Below, in pieces: positions 21,754 to 34,783 of a DNA stretch of 64,000 nt. Position 1 is the stretch's first letter. Each line of letters begins with the position of its first letter. Under the pieces are notes generated by a model that saw only the letters and a list, made by a program, of their open reading frames with translations, did not search any database and was not told the DNA's origin. This DNA comes from Allodiplogaster sudhausi (lineage: Eukaryota; Nematoda; Chromadorea; Rhabditida; Diplogasteridae), in the NCBI GenBank assembly GCA_945643635.1, contig CALZFC010000248.1:5803501-5867500 (forward strand). Reading direction: 5' to 3'. The translations under genes and the position numbers were made by a program.

Positions 21754-22795
21754 CCTTTAAAGCATATCAGAAAAGATGCCATTGCGAATAATCACATCTT
21801 TATTACATATCAAGAACTGCTTTATATAGGTTACAACAACAAAAAGTGTTCCTTTCCAAATGTCTATATTACATGATAAAAATGCGATTATAGCAGTGTT
21901 AAAGTTGAAAGATGCTTGAAAGCAAGGCTAGTTGATCTACTGATCGTGAGAGAAGCTGAAAAGCTGCGTCAATTCAAAAGAGAATGATGGGTGATATGAA
22001 TGAGACAGAGAGAGTTGCAGTGAGAAGGAAATCGGGCATGGCCAGGCTTGCCTGCGGCCAGCGCTGCCCAATCATTAACTTCATGAGCTATCGCTCTCGA
22101 CTCGCAGAGCTCGCAAATCTCGCTCTCTGCTGCTCACCTTGCCTTGCCTCCCTTGGATGCATCATTCCTGTTCCGCTGTCATTTCACTACCTGCTGAAAG
22201 AGTTTTTTTCTCTTCCAAACAGAGGAAATCGCATAGCTGAACGCAAACTTGGAACAACAGAGATTGATTAAGTGAGAGGTGAAGGGGGACAGAGAGATGC
22301 AGAGAAGAGAGAGAGAGAAGGAGGGAGAGAGAGAGAGAGAAACTGCCAAGGGTGAGATAGAGAGAGAGAGATAGAGAGAGAGGCATAGAAAGAGAGAGAA
22401 AGAGAGAGAGAGAAAGTATGAGAGAGGGAGAATGAGAGAGACTGACAAAGAAACAGCTACTTGTAAATCAAACGAGATCATTCTTATAATTAGTTTTTTT
22501 ATAGTAAATTGGAATAGAAATGAATTTTGCAATCTTATTTAAAGCTTTAGAATTATTTTTAATAAAAAAATAATGTTTGCAATATTTTCGTTTTTTTAGT
22601 CATACATACATGCAGAAGTGAAAATAATAAGAAGAAGAACATTCGCATAAATCAAAATGTCAATGCAACTAATATGCAAATCTCTCCTGCTTCCTTTCCC
22701 ATCTCCACTTCGCTCTCCCTTCATTCTGTCATTCTGCCCTGCGCTCGCCTTCGCGACCGGCTGCTTCTCTTTCACCTTTGGCTCTCGGAGAGAGA
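21754..22795. other. Intergenic region between divergent genes; GA array at 22290-22440
   Basis: Likely a shared upstream region for the minus-strand NLQYAQ protein and the plus-strand membrane protein. 21980-22200 is unique and 22290-22440 is degenerate GA. No promoter motif could be recognised. Confidence 0.5.
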
Positions 22796-24048
22796 ATGGT
22801 CTGGATGCAATGGACAAAGTGGTCTCTGCCGCCGCGTCGACCGCGTGTTGACGCGAGTGAAGAGGACCGCGACGCGACACGCGACGCGTCTCAACGCGCC
22901 GCAGCCGGCGGCAGCTCGACTTCCGTCCGGGAGCACTGTGACAGTGAGCACTTTTTACTTATATCTCTAATCTTTTAACTATATTAGTAAAATTTTGCTA
23001 AATGCCTGTCATGTCTCTTAGAATTTACTTCTTTTCTCTATCTCTCTATCTTTGCCTCTCTTTCCTTCTCTTTTTCTTTATCCCCCTCTCTCTTTCTCTC
23101 TCCCACTCTCTCTCTCTTCTCCATTTCCTTCCATGCCACCTTGGAGCCGCAATTGCTCTTGCAGTCTTCACGATTTCGGACGACGTCCCTATGCCCGAAT
23201 ACTGCAACGTCGCTCCTCCTCACGTCGTACGACCGCCGGTACGCCTCATTTTCGTCGATTTCACTTTGCTTTAAATAGACATGAACTTTTTTCCTCTAGG
23301 TTTCATTACAAAACATTTCAAATTGGCGCAATATGCCTTACATATGTATCTCCAACCCTCTGAATATTCCCCAATTCAGGCCGAGACGCACTTCGAGCGT
23401 CGCGCCTGGTGGGCGTGTCTCGCCGGCTTCCTCGCGCATGCCATTCTCGCGCTGAGCTTGCTCATCCTGCTTGTCCGTGGCTCTTCGGGGTTCGTGTGGA
23501 GGGTTGGGTGGGCGGAGCCTCGTGATGATCTGTGAGGGTGGGCGGAGTATGCTCGTGATGTGGGCGGGTAGGCGGAGCCTACTAATGATGTGGGCGGGTA
23601 GGCGGAGCCTACTAATGATGTGGGCGGGTAGGAGGAGCTTATCAATGAGTTGTACCGCTTCACATTATGGCAATATCTCACAAGGCTACTTTTCTCCGTT
23701 CGATTACTTCACTACTTGATTATTACGGACACCGATAATTCCTATTACGCTCGAGGACTCTTACTCTCTCTCCTCTTTCTCTCACTCTCTCTGTTTCTCT
23801 CTCTCTAGCTCGTTCTTTCATCTCTCTCTCTCTCAATTCTCTCATTTCCCTCTCAACTCTCCATCCTCTTTCAATCTCTCTTTCTCTCTCTCACACTGTC
23901 TCCCTTCTTCTTCAGCTTGGTTACCATCTCGCGATCGGCATCGTGAATCTGATCTGCCTCTTCGCCGAATTCGCTGCCCTGCTTCTCCCAAATCGAGGTT
24001 TCGAATCTGTTTGAGATAAATATGAAAAATTTTGCCACTCCCAGCATC

Positions 24049-24095
<47 letters not shown>

Positions 24096-25456
24096 CTTAC
24101 TCTCTCTGCCACTCTCAGCACCTCTCTTTTTTTCTCTAACGTCTCTCTTCCACTTGCAGCACCGCTTGCAACGTCTATTATCGTCAACCTCTTCTTCGCC
24201 ATTTTCCTCTCCGTCGCACTCGTCACTCCATGGACCGTACGCGTTTTTTTTTCGGAAATGACAAGAATGATTACAAAAATATTAACTGCCGTAATTGTTA
24301 CTGTAATCTTTCCTACCGTAGTTGTTACAGTAATATAACTACCATAATTCTTACAGTAATCTTTTGCACATTAAGTAGTCCACCTATAACTCTTACAGTA
24401 ATACAATTTGCTACCACATTTTGCAGGAAGTGCAGCCTATCACCAGTCGCGCTACCGCCGTCTCCATTTGTGTCATGGTAGAAAAACTTTTATTTATATT
24501 TTAATTATCGTCGATTTTTTTAAATTTGAAAATTATTTCAAACATATTAAATGTAATCTTAAAGCAAAAAAAGAAAAAAACTAAAATTAAATTTAAAAAA
24601 AAAACCTTTTCAGCTCTTCAACATCTTTGCCGTCGCTTGCCTCTACTACGGCAGTTTCACGCGCTTCCACGAGCCGGCCGGTTCGGTGTCTTCTTCTTCT
24701 TCTTTTGGGCAGTCTATATTTTTTTTTTGTAAAGGGAATATAGATCAATTCATAAAATCATTTTTACATTTAATTCATTCAATTTTGTTATGGTACAAAT
24801 TTTTTTTGTCTACAATTTATTCATATTTGATTCATTAGAAATAATAAATAAATAAAATTTATTAAGTAAGTAATTAATTTATAAATTAAATTAATCAAAT
24901 AATTAATTAATTTAATTAACATCATTTCAAGCTCCGTCTTACCGTCCGTGTATCTGCGCAGCGCACGCTCCTTCTCCTCCTCATCGCCCAGAATGCTGCT
25001 CGCCACGTGGCTCTACGCTATTTCCTCCATAATTTCGTCAGGTAATGGCGGGAATTTTGAATTTTCAAATTATATTTTTGGCGCGTTTCAAATCGACATT
25101 GACCAGAGATCAAGAATTTTCAAAGTAATTTTCTGATATTAATTATGCTCAAACAAAAACTAATTAATTAATTTAGGTTAAATTAATTTATTCTTTTCAT
25201 TTTCAAGGACTCAATCACCAACGCTCCCGTGATGCCGTCGCGTGGACAATCGATTGAGAGGTTTGTTTAATTTTTTTGGTGTTTAAATAATTATATTTTT
25301 CATTTCGGTATACATACAGTAATATTAAAGTTTCAGAGGTTTTTTATTTATTTTAAATATTAATAAAATATTTGTTTTTCTTCTTTTAGAAGCGATCGCC
25401 AATCTCGCTCTTCGCATCGCCCAATGGTCTACATGTGGGAGGCCGAGACTGTTTAG
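22796..25456 (+). CDS. Four-helix membrane protein of unknown function, about 263 residues
   Basis: Ten exons in frame: 22796-22943, 23165-23238, 23380-23472, 23916-23997, 24160-24236, 24427-24477, 24614-24685, 24932-25006, 25208-25260 and 25390-25456. The N-terminus (MVWMQWTKWSLPPRRPR) is basic, then Asp/Arg/Ser-rich, with no signal peptide. Four hydrophobic segments follow, one per exon or exon pair: WWACLAGFLAHAILALSLL, YHLAIGIVNLICLFAEF, SIIVNLFFAIFLSVALV, and AVSICVM joined to LFNIFAVACLYYG. The C-terminus is hydrophilic and ends MVYMWEAETV. The 24932 exon is uncertain: its donor GTGGCT at 25007 is weak, and a longer exon plus a 16-nt microexon near 25110 would also keep frame. Four close helices with short loops recall nematode tetraspan membrane proteins, but I recognise no named family. 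Confidence 0.65.
23513..23640. repeat. 30-bp minisatellite in intron 3 of the four-helix gene
   Basis: The units contain GGGCGGGTAGGCGGAGCCTA, followed by CTAATGATGT. About four units are present and the outer ones are diverged. The minus strand is open through it only because the unit is a multiple of three. Confidence 0.85.
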
Positions 25457-26305
25457 GCCACTGATGGCAGAGAAAGAGAGAGAGAAGAGAGAGAGAGTGC
25501 AGGGAAAGAGAGAGAGAGAGAAAGAAGTTGAGAGAGAGAGAAGAAGATTTGGAGAGAGAATAGAAAAGAATCCTTCTAGACGTCACTAGTCTCATTTATT
25601 GCCTTTTGTGTATAGGTTTCTTGTTTTATTTTTCCGTTTTCCTCTTATATAAGAAATTTGTCCTACTTACTCTTTATACATATGTTTATCGATATCGATA
25701 ATGATAGTGTTCATTTCATTCAGTTTATAGGAATTCTTGTTATTTTTTCTTAAAATTAAAATATCTCTATTTCTTGTGTGCTAGAAGAAACACACCGACG
25801 CGAACATCAAAATCATTTTATGCCTTTCGGAGTGGTGCATATTTTATGGTTTGTGCTCTCTTGTGCACTTCTCTAATAGGCCTCCTCCTCTGAACAAGTT
25901 ATGCACAAATACAAGGAAGTACACACGAGAGAGTGAGAGAGTTGTTGATGAAGAATTGAGGGGGTGGAATTGACAAATTGGAGCCGAGAATACGGGGAGA
26001 GGAAGAGAGAGAGAGAGATGAGACAGAGAGAAATGTACAACATGAGGGAGAGAGAGTGGGAGGAGAGCAGGGAAAGGAGAGAGAGAGAGAAAAGAGAGAG
26101 AGAGAGAGCGAGAGAAAAGAGAGAGAAAAGAGAGAGAGAGAGAGAGATCATTCTGCTAATAGATAATGACAACAATGCGACCACAAGAGAGGAAGTACAC
26201 CGTGCACTCAATGGAGATCGTTGTTGAAGAATGTTGATTCCGGTTTTTTTTGTTGGGAACATGTACTATTGTATGCGTATCGTACAAGGGCTACATGTCA
26301 GGGTG

Positions 26306-26351
<46 letters not shown>

Positions 26352-26441
26352 AGAGTAGAGAGAGAGAGTAGAGAGAGTAGAGAGAGAGAGTAGAGAGAGA
26401 GAGTAGAGAGAGAGAGAGAGCAAGAGAGAAAAGGTATTGCT
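25457..26441. repeat. Convergent intergenic region with three GA arrays
   Basis: GA-rich blocks lie at 25468-25562, 25925-26150 and 26309-26425. The last one has GTAGAGAGAGTAGAGA sub-units. The 25570-25920 spacer is AT-rich, with a TATCGATATCGATAAT patch near 25688. No gene was found. Confidence 0.7.
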
Positions 26442-27049
26442 TCATCTTCGGTCGCCCAAGCGATACTTGGAGAAGAAGCAGTTGAGCGGCGAGAAGAAGC
26501 AGTGCTGGTCGTACCTGGAAATATTATTATTATTACAACTTTTCAATACATGTCACAGACAACAGAGCGCGAGTTCAAGCATGCATTTTGTGTGTGCGCT
26601 CCTTTAAGGGCTTCAATTCAGTATTACTGATACAGTAAATAGGTACATATGTGTACCTTATTTTCTTCATTAGTACCCTGCAAAAAAAAATGTATGTATG
26701 TATATTGATCCTCCGCTCTCCCTAATAGTGCCTCCTCGCAAGGGTATTTAAAAATACAGTACCCCGCGGGGTATTAATAGGTGAAAAAAAACAACGAAGT
26801 TGGAAGAGTCGACTTACTTGTGCGTCTCGGACGCGGCTGCGGGCGTGAAGGCGGAGCAGTCAATCTGATTGCCGGCTTCGTCGTAGAGACGCGCCGAACG
26901 GCCCGTCGCCGCCGCGTACATCCGCCGGTACCTGGAGTGCCTACTGCGAGGCAGGCGAGAGGAGAGGAAAGCGGTTAGAGCGAGGATCATTCTTGATTGT
27001 TATATGCATACATATCTATCTGTTTATCTCTTTTTCTCTCTCACTCTCG

Positions 27050-27087
<38 letters not shown>

Positions 27088-27442
27088 TTCCTCTTTCTCT
27101 CTCTCTTTCTTTATCATACGCTGCAAAGCACGTTAAAATGTTTTTTTTATTCTGGCGGGAAAGTCAAATTGTCAAAAAAGATTGACTTCTCGTCAGAACG
27201 CACTTCTTATTGAGCGCCTTGTAGCACTCGACAATGTTGCGGAGGCTCTTCGTGCGCTGCTCGCCAATCTTGGTCGAGGCGGCCGCCACGACGGCGACGA
27301 GGGCGACGAGGACGAAGAGGATGAGGAGAGGGCGGGCGGCCGGGCCGGGGCCGTGGATTCGGGGGCCGTGGATTCGCGGTCTGCGACCGGTTCCCGACCC
27401 TTTTTGGCACGCAGCCAAAGTCGCCCGTTCTGTCGTCTCCAT
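26442..27442 (-). CDS. Type II membrane protein with allatostatin-C-like C-terminus, 145 residues
   Basis: Three minus-strand exons join exactly: 27442-27204, 26943-26818 and 26514-26442. Both junctions are phase 2, with donors GTGCGT and GTAAGT and acceptors GCCTCGCAG and TTTCCAG. The N-terminus (about 36 residues) is basic with a repeated RIHGP and has no cleavable signal sequence. One hydrophobic segment follows (LLILFVLVALVAVVAAA, about residues 39-56). The rest is outside by the positive-inside rule. It contains ECYKALN, an Arg/Tyr-rich stretch and a C-terminal YDQHCFFSPLNCFFSKYR, then LGDRR and stop. The Cys-x6-Cys core with F, P and a following F matches the allatostatin-C consensus (C-Y-F-N-P-I-S-C-F). 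Some arthropod allatostatin double-C precursors are described as having a signal anchor. No dibasic site sits directly before the motif, so release of a peptide is uncertain. It may instead act membrane-bound. Confidence 0.65.
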
Positions 27443-27842
27443 TTTATTTATTTTTTATTTTTGCGTGGGACGTCAGCGAGAGTCGAAGACGTCTATTACC
27501 TATGAATATTTTTTTATAGGTATTTAATTCAGTTTAATTTAATTTGAATACTTGCAAAGTTTTGTAAATATGAGAAAAACTTGAATTTGAACGCGAGAGA
27601 GAGTTAAAAAGAGAGAAAATGTCGTCGCCGTCAAAGAAAGAAAAAAAACACATGTTTTCTGGCTAATGGAGAAGAAAGAGAGCTTTTCTTGTTTATGAAG
27701 GAGAAAAAAAGGCAAAGTAGACAATTTTAATCTTCGTCAGAGTTTTCCATTGAAAGCAGACGTAAAACAGGGCGATATTCTCAAATGAACAAAGAAAAAG
27801 GAGGAAATAAGTCAAATAGCGAGTAAACGTAAAAAACGATTT

Positions 27843-27888
<46 letters not shown>

Positions 27889-27913
27889 TGTGACGGATAA
27901 GTCTTTGGATATG
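27443..27913. other. AT-rich spacer with (GT)n(GA)n microsatellite
   Basis: A compound microsatellite, GT then GA, lies at 27844-27888. The rest is AT-rich with no gene seen. The upstream region of the type II membrane gene should lie here. Confidence 0.5.
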
Positions 27914-28150
27914 GCCGGGGGGTGAGTGTGCCTCTTTGCGACGCTTTACGCGTCAAGCCTCAGGAGCTTTCTGCTCCTCTTCCGCAGTCCCCTACGGGCG
28001 CGCTGTTGCGCTCAGTCGGGGCTCTCCCCGACTCTTCTCTGCTTCCCTTTTTGGATGCAGAGGTGGCACAGTCGTGCCCCGGTGATCCCTTAGTGCGTGG
28101 TGAGGTGCGCGAACACCGAGTTCAGAGAGCGATCTTGTTTATCGTTACAG
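27914..28150. other. GC-rich, hairpin-dense segment of unknown nature
   Basis: Within an AT- and GA-rich neighbourhood this 240 bp is GC-rich and contains consecutive hairpins: GACGC(tttac)GCGTC, AGGAGC(tttct)GCTCCT at 27962-27978, AGTCGGGG(ctct)CCCCGACT at 28014-28033, and GGCAC(agtc)GTGCC at 28065-28078. A plus-strand frame of about 80 codons runs through it (SVPLCDALRVKPQEL and onward) but looks like a by-product. It could be a structured RNA gene or part of a mobile element. I found no match to U-RNAs, SRP RNA or tRNA. Confidence 0.35.
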
Positions 28151-28493
28151 CTCGCAATTAAACCGGAAAAGTGCAAGAACGGCAACTGTACATAAGCCAT
28201 GACGACCTATACTGGGCGCGTTTTGGCGGGCTAAAAATACGTCCAGGCAATGTGACGACTGTATGTACATGCAGTGTTCTTAACAGAATTAGGAATGACT
28301 TATAAAAAAAGTCGTAATAATTGGTAGGATTGTATAAAATGAAGAATGTATGTGGAAAATAACAAAGGGAAGAGGTTTTGTGAGTGTTTGGCCAATTGAT
28401 AAAATGAGAATGAGGAATATGATAGTTGGCCTTATGACAAGAGAGAGACTGAGAGAGAAGGAGAGAAACAATGATAGAACGAGGGAGAGAGAA

Positions 28494-28527
<34 letters not shown>

Positions 28528-28751
28528 CGTGAGCCGGGTATTTTTCGGTTCAACGCACAATCATTATTTTAAATAATAAAAACAATTGATGAGCGTAACG
28601 CGGTAGTGAACGAAAAGCAAGTGAGAAACAATAGTTATTGACCATAATAAATGAAAGAAGAAGAAGAAGAAGAAGAAAAGTATTGCCACGGACAAACTGC
28701 TACATTAAAGACGTCAGAGGATCGTCGAACATCAAATTAATGTAAGCTGCC

Positions 28752-28786
<35 letters not shown>

Positions 28787-28850
28787 CTCACACTCTCCCT
28801 CTCTCTCTCTCCCTCCCTCCCTCTCTCTCTCACTCTCCCCCTCTCTCTCT

Positions 28851-28889
<39 letters not shown>

Positions 28890-30167
28890 TTTCGCTCTCC
28901 CACTCACTTTCACTCTTTTTCTGATCCATAAAATAGCATGAGACAATAAGAATATGCATGGAGAGCAAGACATGAATTTATATAATCACTTGCACAAGAC
29001 ATGAAATTATTCCGCAGAATGGAAGCTACCGTTTCGAAAAATCATCTCGAACCAAGGCCAAAGGGGATCGGGGGAAGCATTATTATTTAATTTATTTAAT
29101 CTATTTCATATATATTTTTATATCAATATATTGCTTTAAAAATTAGCATATATTATGAGCAAGAGAGAATACGCCCGGTTATCTATGCGCTCCTATTATA
29201 TATCCCTCTCCTCTGGCAATGTTTGATTGCGATTGCGTAAATTCCCCTGCATTGCGGAAGAGAAGAGAAAAAAACCAACGTCAGAAATGTAGAAATGTAT
29301 GCATAAAAACGATGTTGATGACTTCATCAAAATTATGAAATATTGTAAAGATTCTCTACTAATTTTTTTCTCGCGCGTTTAATCTTTTCACCTCTGCTTT
29401 TAATTTTTTGAGAATTTCTTAGAAAGCGCTTAAAATTGAGGAATTGAGAAGATGGCAAGAATGCTAATTAAATGGCGTTAAGCATCGTGTTTTTAACAGC
29501 ATGCTGCGAGCCGAGATGGGTAGACACGGAAGAGAGCGAAAAAAAAACATTCACGTTTGTGAATATGATAATAATAATTGCGTCTAATGAAGGTGAGAAG
29601 AGATTTTTTTTTAAGGGAATTAAAAATAATAAAAAATTCGCCGTGTCTCCAATTTGGCCGTGTATTCAAACGGTGATGAAGAAGGAATTGCGGAAAACGC
29701 GCTAGCAAGTGGCGTCATTGCATGAGTCTATATTTTCTACGGCGAGATATATTTTTTTGGGCCGTAATTTAGGTAGGAGCTGCTACAATCGGAGACTGAT
29801 TCTGATTGTGAGATGAAAGTCTGATCGAAGAAGTAAAAAATGTAAAAAAAATAATGTAAAAGCCGTTCTCTCTCTCCCACCCTAGGCATGCACGTCTGTC
29901 AAAGGCCCTAATAAGATTCGTAATCAAGAATTCGATGGAGAAAAGAGCGCTCGTTATCTCTGCGGAGATCTACGCTTTTTTCTTTACCATATGAAACTTG
30001 ATGGTCAATTGTGAATTTAGGGAAGCTGTACTAAACTTTTTTTCTTTTCTAGACAACCATAAGTTTCTTTTTTAGCCACAGTTCTCTTTTTATACAGTTT
30101 GTATTATTCGGCAGAAATGACAAAATTCTCCGCCAAGCCACCACGATTCGAGAACGAGAGAAAGCGA

Positions 30168-30205
<38 letters not shown>

Positions 30206-30584
30206 GAAAGAGATAGGGACAAAGGAAGGATAGGAGACAGCATGATGTGAAGAGAACGGGGCCAGAGAGGGAGAGTGGGAGTGAGAGTGTGGGAGAGAAT
30301 GAGAGGGAGAATGAGGGAGAGAGAGTGGGCGAGAGAGAGATATCAATATTCATAATCGATCTAAGAGATACTACAATAAGAGGAATTTGGTTTAATAAAG
30401 CATAGAAGGTAAAAGTACGGTACTCTTCTCCTCGAGACCTCGAGAATTCCAATTGACTGCTCGCTTTACGTCAAAAAAAATTAACGGTCTTTTAAGCACT
30501 GAACCGCGTTCCAAAGCAATCTGCTTAGAATGCAACACACTTCTGAGACGTCTTCCAACAGACGCAACTCTGCTCACTCCTCTG

Positions 30585-30630
<46 letters not shown>

Positions 30631-32207
30631 ATCTCTATTCTCTCTCTATCTCTCTCCTTTCTCTCTCCCTCTCTCCCTCTCTCTCTCTCTCTCTCCCCCT
30701 GCCTCATGCGAAATGCACTGATGAAGCGCAAAAGGGAGCAGAAATTAATGGACGAAATGGAAGCGGAAAGTAGGCGGGATTGTAAAGAAAACGAAAAGAG
30801 GCGCTTGTGAGAGAGTGCAAATGGAAAGATATTATGCTTGAGAATGCTGTAATGAGAGAGAGAGAGAGTGGTATGTTGATGGAAATAAAGAAAAGAGAGA
30901 AAGAGAGAAGAGAGAGAGAGAGAAGAGAGAGAGAAAGAGAGAGAGAGAGAGAAAGAGAGTCGACGGAGCGTTCGCCCAATGCTTTCTTGACGAGCGTGTT
31001 GATATGAAAATATGAATTGGAAGAAGCAAGAAAGTTCATCCGTTTCCTTATTAATATCATGAAGTCACACATACCACACATTCCATATCTGTTTCCACCC
31101 ACTCGGTTGCTCTCTCTCTCTCTGTCTCTCTCTCTCTATCTCTCTCTTTCTCTGTCTCTCTCTCATCCTCCTTTTCACAATCAGCTGCACTCACACCCTT
31201 TCCGTTCATTTCCTTATTCGCTCCCCTCCGTTTGAATGAATTACTTATTCATAAAATGAAAAGAAAAAAAAAACATGAAAACAACAAGAAGGCAACTATC
31301 TATACCAATTGGAGGATCGCGGAGGTGGCTCTGCGTGGATTGCGCACTGTTTGTTGCATGTGGGGGATGTTTGCGAGGGTTAAAGGAGTGAAAGGGAGGA
31401 AATCGGGGCAGATCCGGCGGGGTGGGGGAGGGGGGGATGAGACATGGCCGGAACTGTCGGCGGCAACAGAGCAGTTTCTTGAAGGCCGCATCTCTCTCTC
31501 TCTCTCTCTTCACAAGAGGAAATGAATGTGGTGCACAGGGACCGAGGAAGTGCGTGGCAAAAAGGGAGAGGGGGGCATTCCTAACTCCCCCATAGGTGGG
31601 CCGGTGGGAGGGTGCAGAGCACCGGCAGCACCGTGCAAAATGACGGGCACTAAATGTACAACCCCCCCCCCCAAAGGCAGGTGTTTTTTTGGCTGAAACG
31701 GTGCCGCGCAAGGCACAAAGAAGTTACACAATATTAAAATATGCAAGTGAAAAGTCAAAATGTTGATAAGTCGCTCTGTCCTTTTTTCTCTTTAAATTAA
31801 AGAGCAAGACTGAGAAGGTGGTGGTGGGTGGGGCTACAAAAGTATTGCGTAAAATTTATGATTAAAAAAAATTAACAATAAAACTTATATATATTCTTCT
31901 ACTGTTTGCCGGGCGAGTCTATTTAACTAGTTCCTCCGGTTTGCCGCAAAAAAAAGATCCTTGAGAAGTTTCGCGAGTGTGGAGCATTGATCGCCAATCA
32001 TAAAATTGGGTTTAGTTTTAGTTTTAGTGTGCTCATTTGGACTAACACCAAATGAGCACACTAGAACTAAAACTGTATAGAAAGCTCTACCAAGACGAGG
32101 TTACGGGGTCACCCGAAGCAAAAGGAAGCCGCAGGAATGTTGATGAGTGAGACGAGTGGAGAGAGAGAGATATAGAGAGAAAGAGAAAGAGAAAGAGAGA
32201 CAGAGAA

Positions 32208-32238
<31 letters not shown>

Positions 32239-32268
32239 CAGAGAGAGTAAGAGAGAGAGAGACAGAGA

Positions 32269-32302
<34 letters not shown>

Positions 32303-32712
32303 CTGCCGTGCTTGGGAATGTTCGGAAATTAGAATTGGGTGGGGGTTGGGGTTAGTGAAAGAGAGAGAGAGAGAGAGAGAGAGAGGGAAAGGGAAAGAGA
32401 GCGAAGAAGTGGGGGAGAAGAGAAATATGATTAGGTATAGAAAGCGAAAGAACAAAAAATATAGATGCATATGTTATGGATATATGATTGTATCCAGGAT
32501 ATATTTAAAATCTCTCCAGACTGAAAAATGTTGCGAAGGATGTCATATGCAGGAATGTGTATTGTCTCGTCCCCATGTCCACCCTCTGTCTGTGATTGTA
32601 AACGTATTACCCTAACTCTCTTTATCTCTGTCTCTCTCTCTCTCTCTCTATCTCTTTCTCTATCTCTCTCTCCATCTCTCCTTCGTTCTCCACCTCTCTC
32701 TCTTTCTATCTA

Positions 32713-32754
<42 letters not shown>

Positions 32755-34742
32755 CCCCTTTGTTTAAAATAGTATTTGCATGAAACTGAAACGACTACGC
32801 TGCTTTTCCGCCAATGATGTTATCTAAAGAGATTCTGCGAAATCTACGCCGGAAATGATCTTCAAAAATGGTTGAGGACAAATAAACAAGTTCCGTTGGA
32901 TGACCAGAGAGTAGGCGTGGAAGAGGGGCAGAAAGAGAGAGAGAGAGAGATAGAGAGAGAGTGAGAGTGAGAGTGAGAGAATGAGAAAGAGAGAGAGAGT
33001 GAGAGATAGCGAGAGACAGTGATAGTGATGAGGAGTGGCGGTGAAGTGCTCTCCTAATTGGCCATAGTTTATGGCCTTTGATCTGACAAACAATAGTTTG
33101 AACAAGCTATAGAATAACCACAAAATGACTAACAGATCTCCTTTCTTCAGTCTTTCATTGGGCAAGTTCTCGTCTGTTTCGTTTTCCAAAAAAAATATTA
33201 TTTTCTATACCGTCTATCTACGTTCCAGGGAAAGGGGGCGAGCCAATCCTTAACTGTTTATATATTTTATTTAAGTACAACTGGCTGTTATCGCTCTCGC
33301 TATCTCTCTGTCTCTCTCTCTTTCTCTCTCTCTCGTTCACGCCCACCCCCTCCCCGACAGATGAAACACCTGTCTACTACATGTTATTTGGATAACATAT
33401 TGTAATTCAAGAATACTCCAGACACAATAGAAGCGTAACTACATAAAAGAAAAGATTAAATAAACTTGCAAATTGTAGACATTTGGATTCTTGATTACTG
33501 ATCTAAAAGGTGTAATGAAGTAGAATTAGTGATGCGAGTTTGTGTCCTGGCAAGAAGGAAGTTGTACTGATAGGTAAGTTTTTTTTCAAAATCAGAATAT
33601 GTACAAGTTTGCTCTATTGTTTCAGTTTCTCTGACCTACATACATACATACATACATACATTTCTTCTTCTTAGGTTTGAGTTAATTTCAAGCGCCATTT
33701 GTATTTTCTCCGTCTTCGTTCCTATTCCTTATAGTTCTCACTCTATCTGCCGTTCTCTTTCTTTTTGTTTCCTTCCATCTATTTCATTCATTCTCTGCTT
33801 TTCTCACTTTCTCACCACATCTCTCTCTCTCTCTCTCGCTCTCTCTCGATTTCTATTCATTTCTCTCCCACAATGAAACAACAAACTTCGAAGTCATTTG
33901 CCACTTGCTGCATAGTACGCCAGACAACAAAAGAACAAAAGATTTATGTATGTATTATTATGTAGTTTAGTAGACTACTCTTGAGGGTTTACTAAAAGAC
34001 ATACAAGCATGGACACTTGTTGGAGTAAGTATGAAAAAAATCAAGGCTGAGATAAATTATTCTACGTACATAGCTGAATATTTGCAAATGTGCAGTGAAG
34101 TTACTGTATAAAAATGATTAACAAAGTAGATAGAATTCAGCTGTCCATGCAAGGCAAAGGAACGTTGGAGACAAGCACATCAAGCTGATATATACTATCG
34201 TGGAGAGGATAAAAGGTCGGTGAATGTGAGTATTGCCCTGCGGCTAAAAGGTGAAATAAAGGGAATACAGAGGGAGAAGTGATGCGAAGGATCGAGAGCC
34301 ATAGAGAGAAAGGAATAGAGAGAGAGAGAGAGAGAGAGAGCGAGTTCGGAAGAATGGGAGCGAGACAGCGAGAGAGATGGAGAGCGAGAGATAGAGAGTG
34401 AGAGATGAAAAGGGCGATAAATGAGTCCATTTTAGTTCTCTATGACCATCGGGTGCTCAATTCCTCGAATAAATGAGGAAATATGGTGCATATGAAGCCC
34501 CAATAAAGATGGGGGGATAATTTTCTAGTTTCCCTTCCCACCCATTTTCCGTCAGTCAATTGACAATGGAGGAGGCTGTTCTGGCATCGGGCGAGGGGAT
34601 AATTTTCTGCATCAACGAATATGTATTCGTCGCACTTTTTGGAAGCAGGCAGGAGCAGACAAGTGCGCATGTTGCACCACGTTTATTATGGCTAGATGAA
34701 GGGGATGACGTCGTCGTTGAGATAGGGGGAGTGTAGAGAGGG

Positions 34743-34783
<41 letters not shown>

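Noticed and set aside
23376..23681. Minus-strand frame with repeated YPPTSLVGSA
   Set aside because: It is produced by a 30-bp intronic minisatellite of the plus-strand membrane gene and has no start context or homology.
27914..28150. SRP RNA or an 80-codon protein gene
   Set aside because: A GGAAGAGGAGCAG stretch on the minus strand resembles the SRP helix 8 region, but the conserved Alu-domain signals and overall order are missing. The protein frame lacks splice or homology support.
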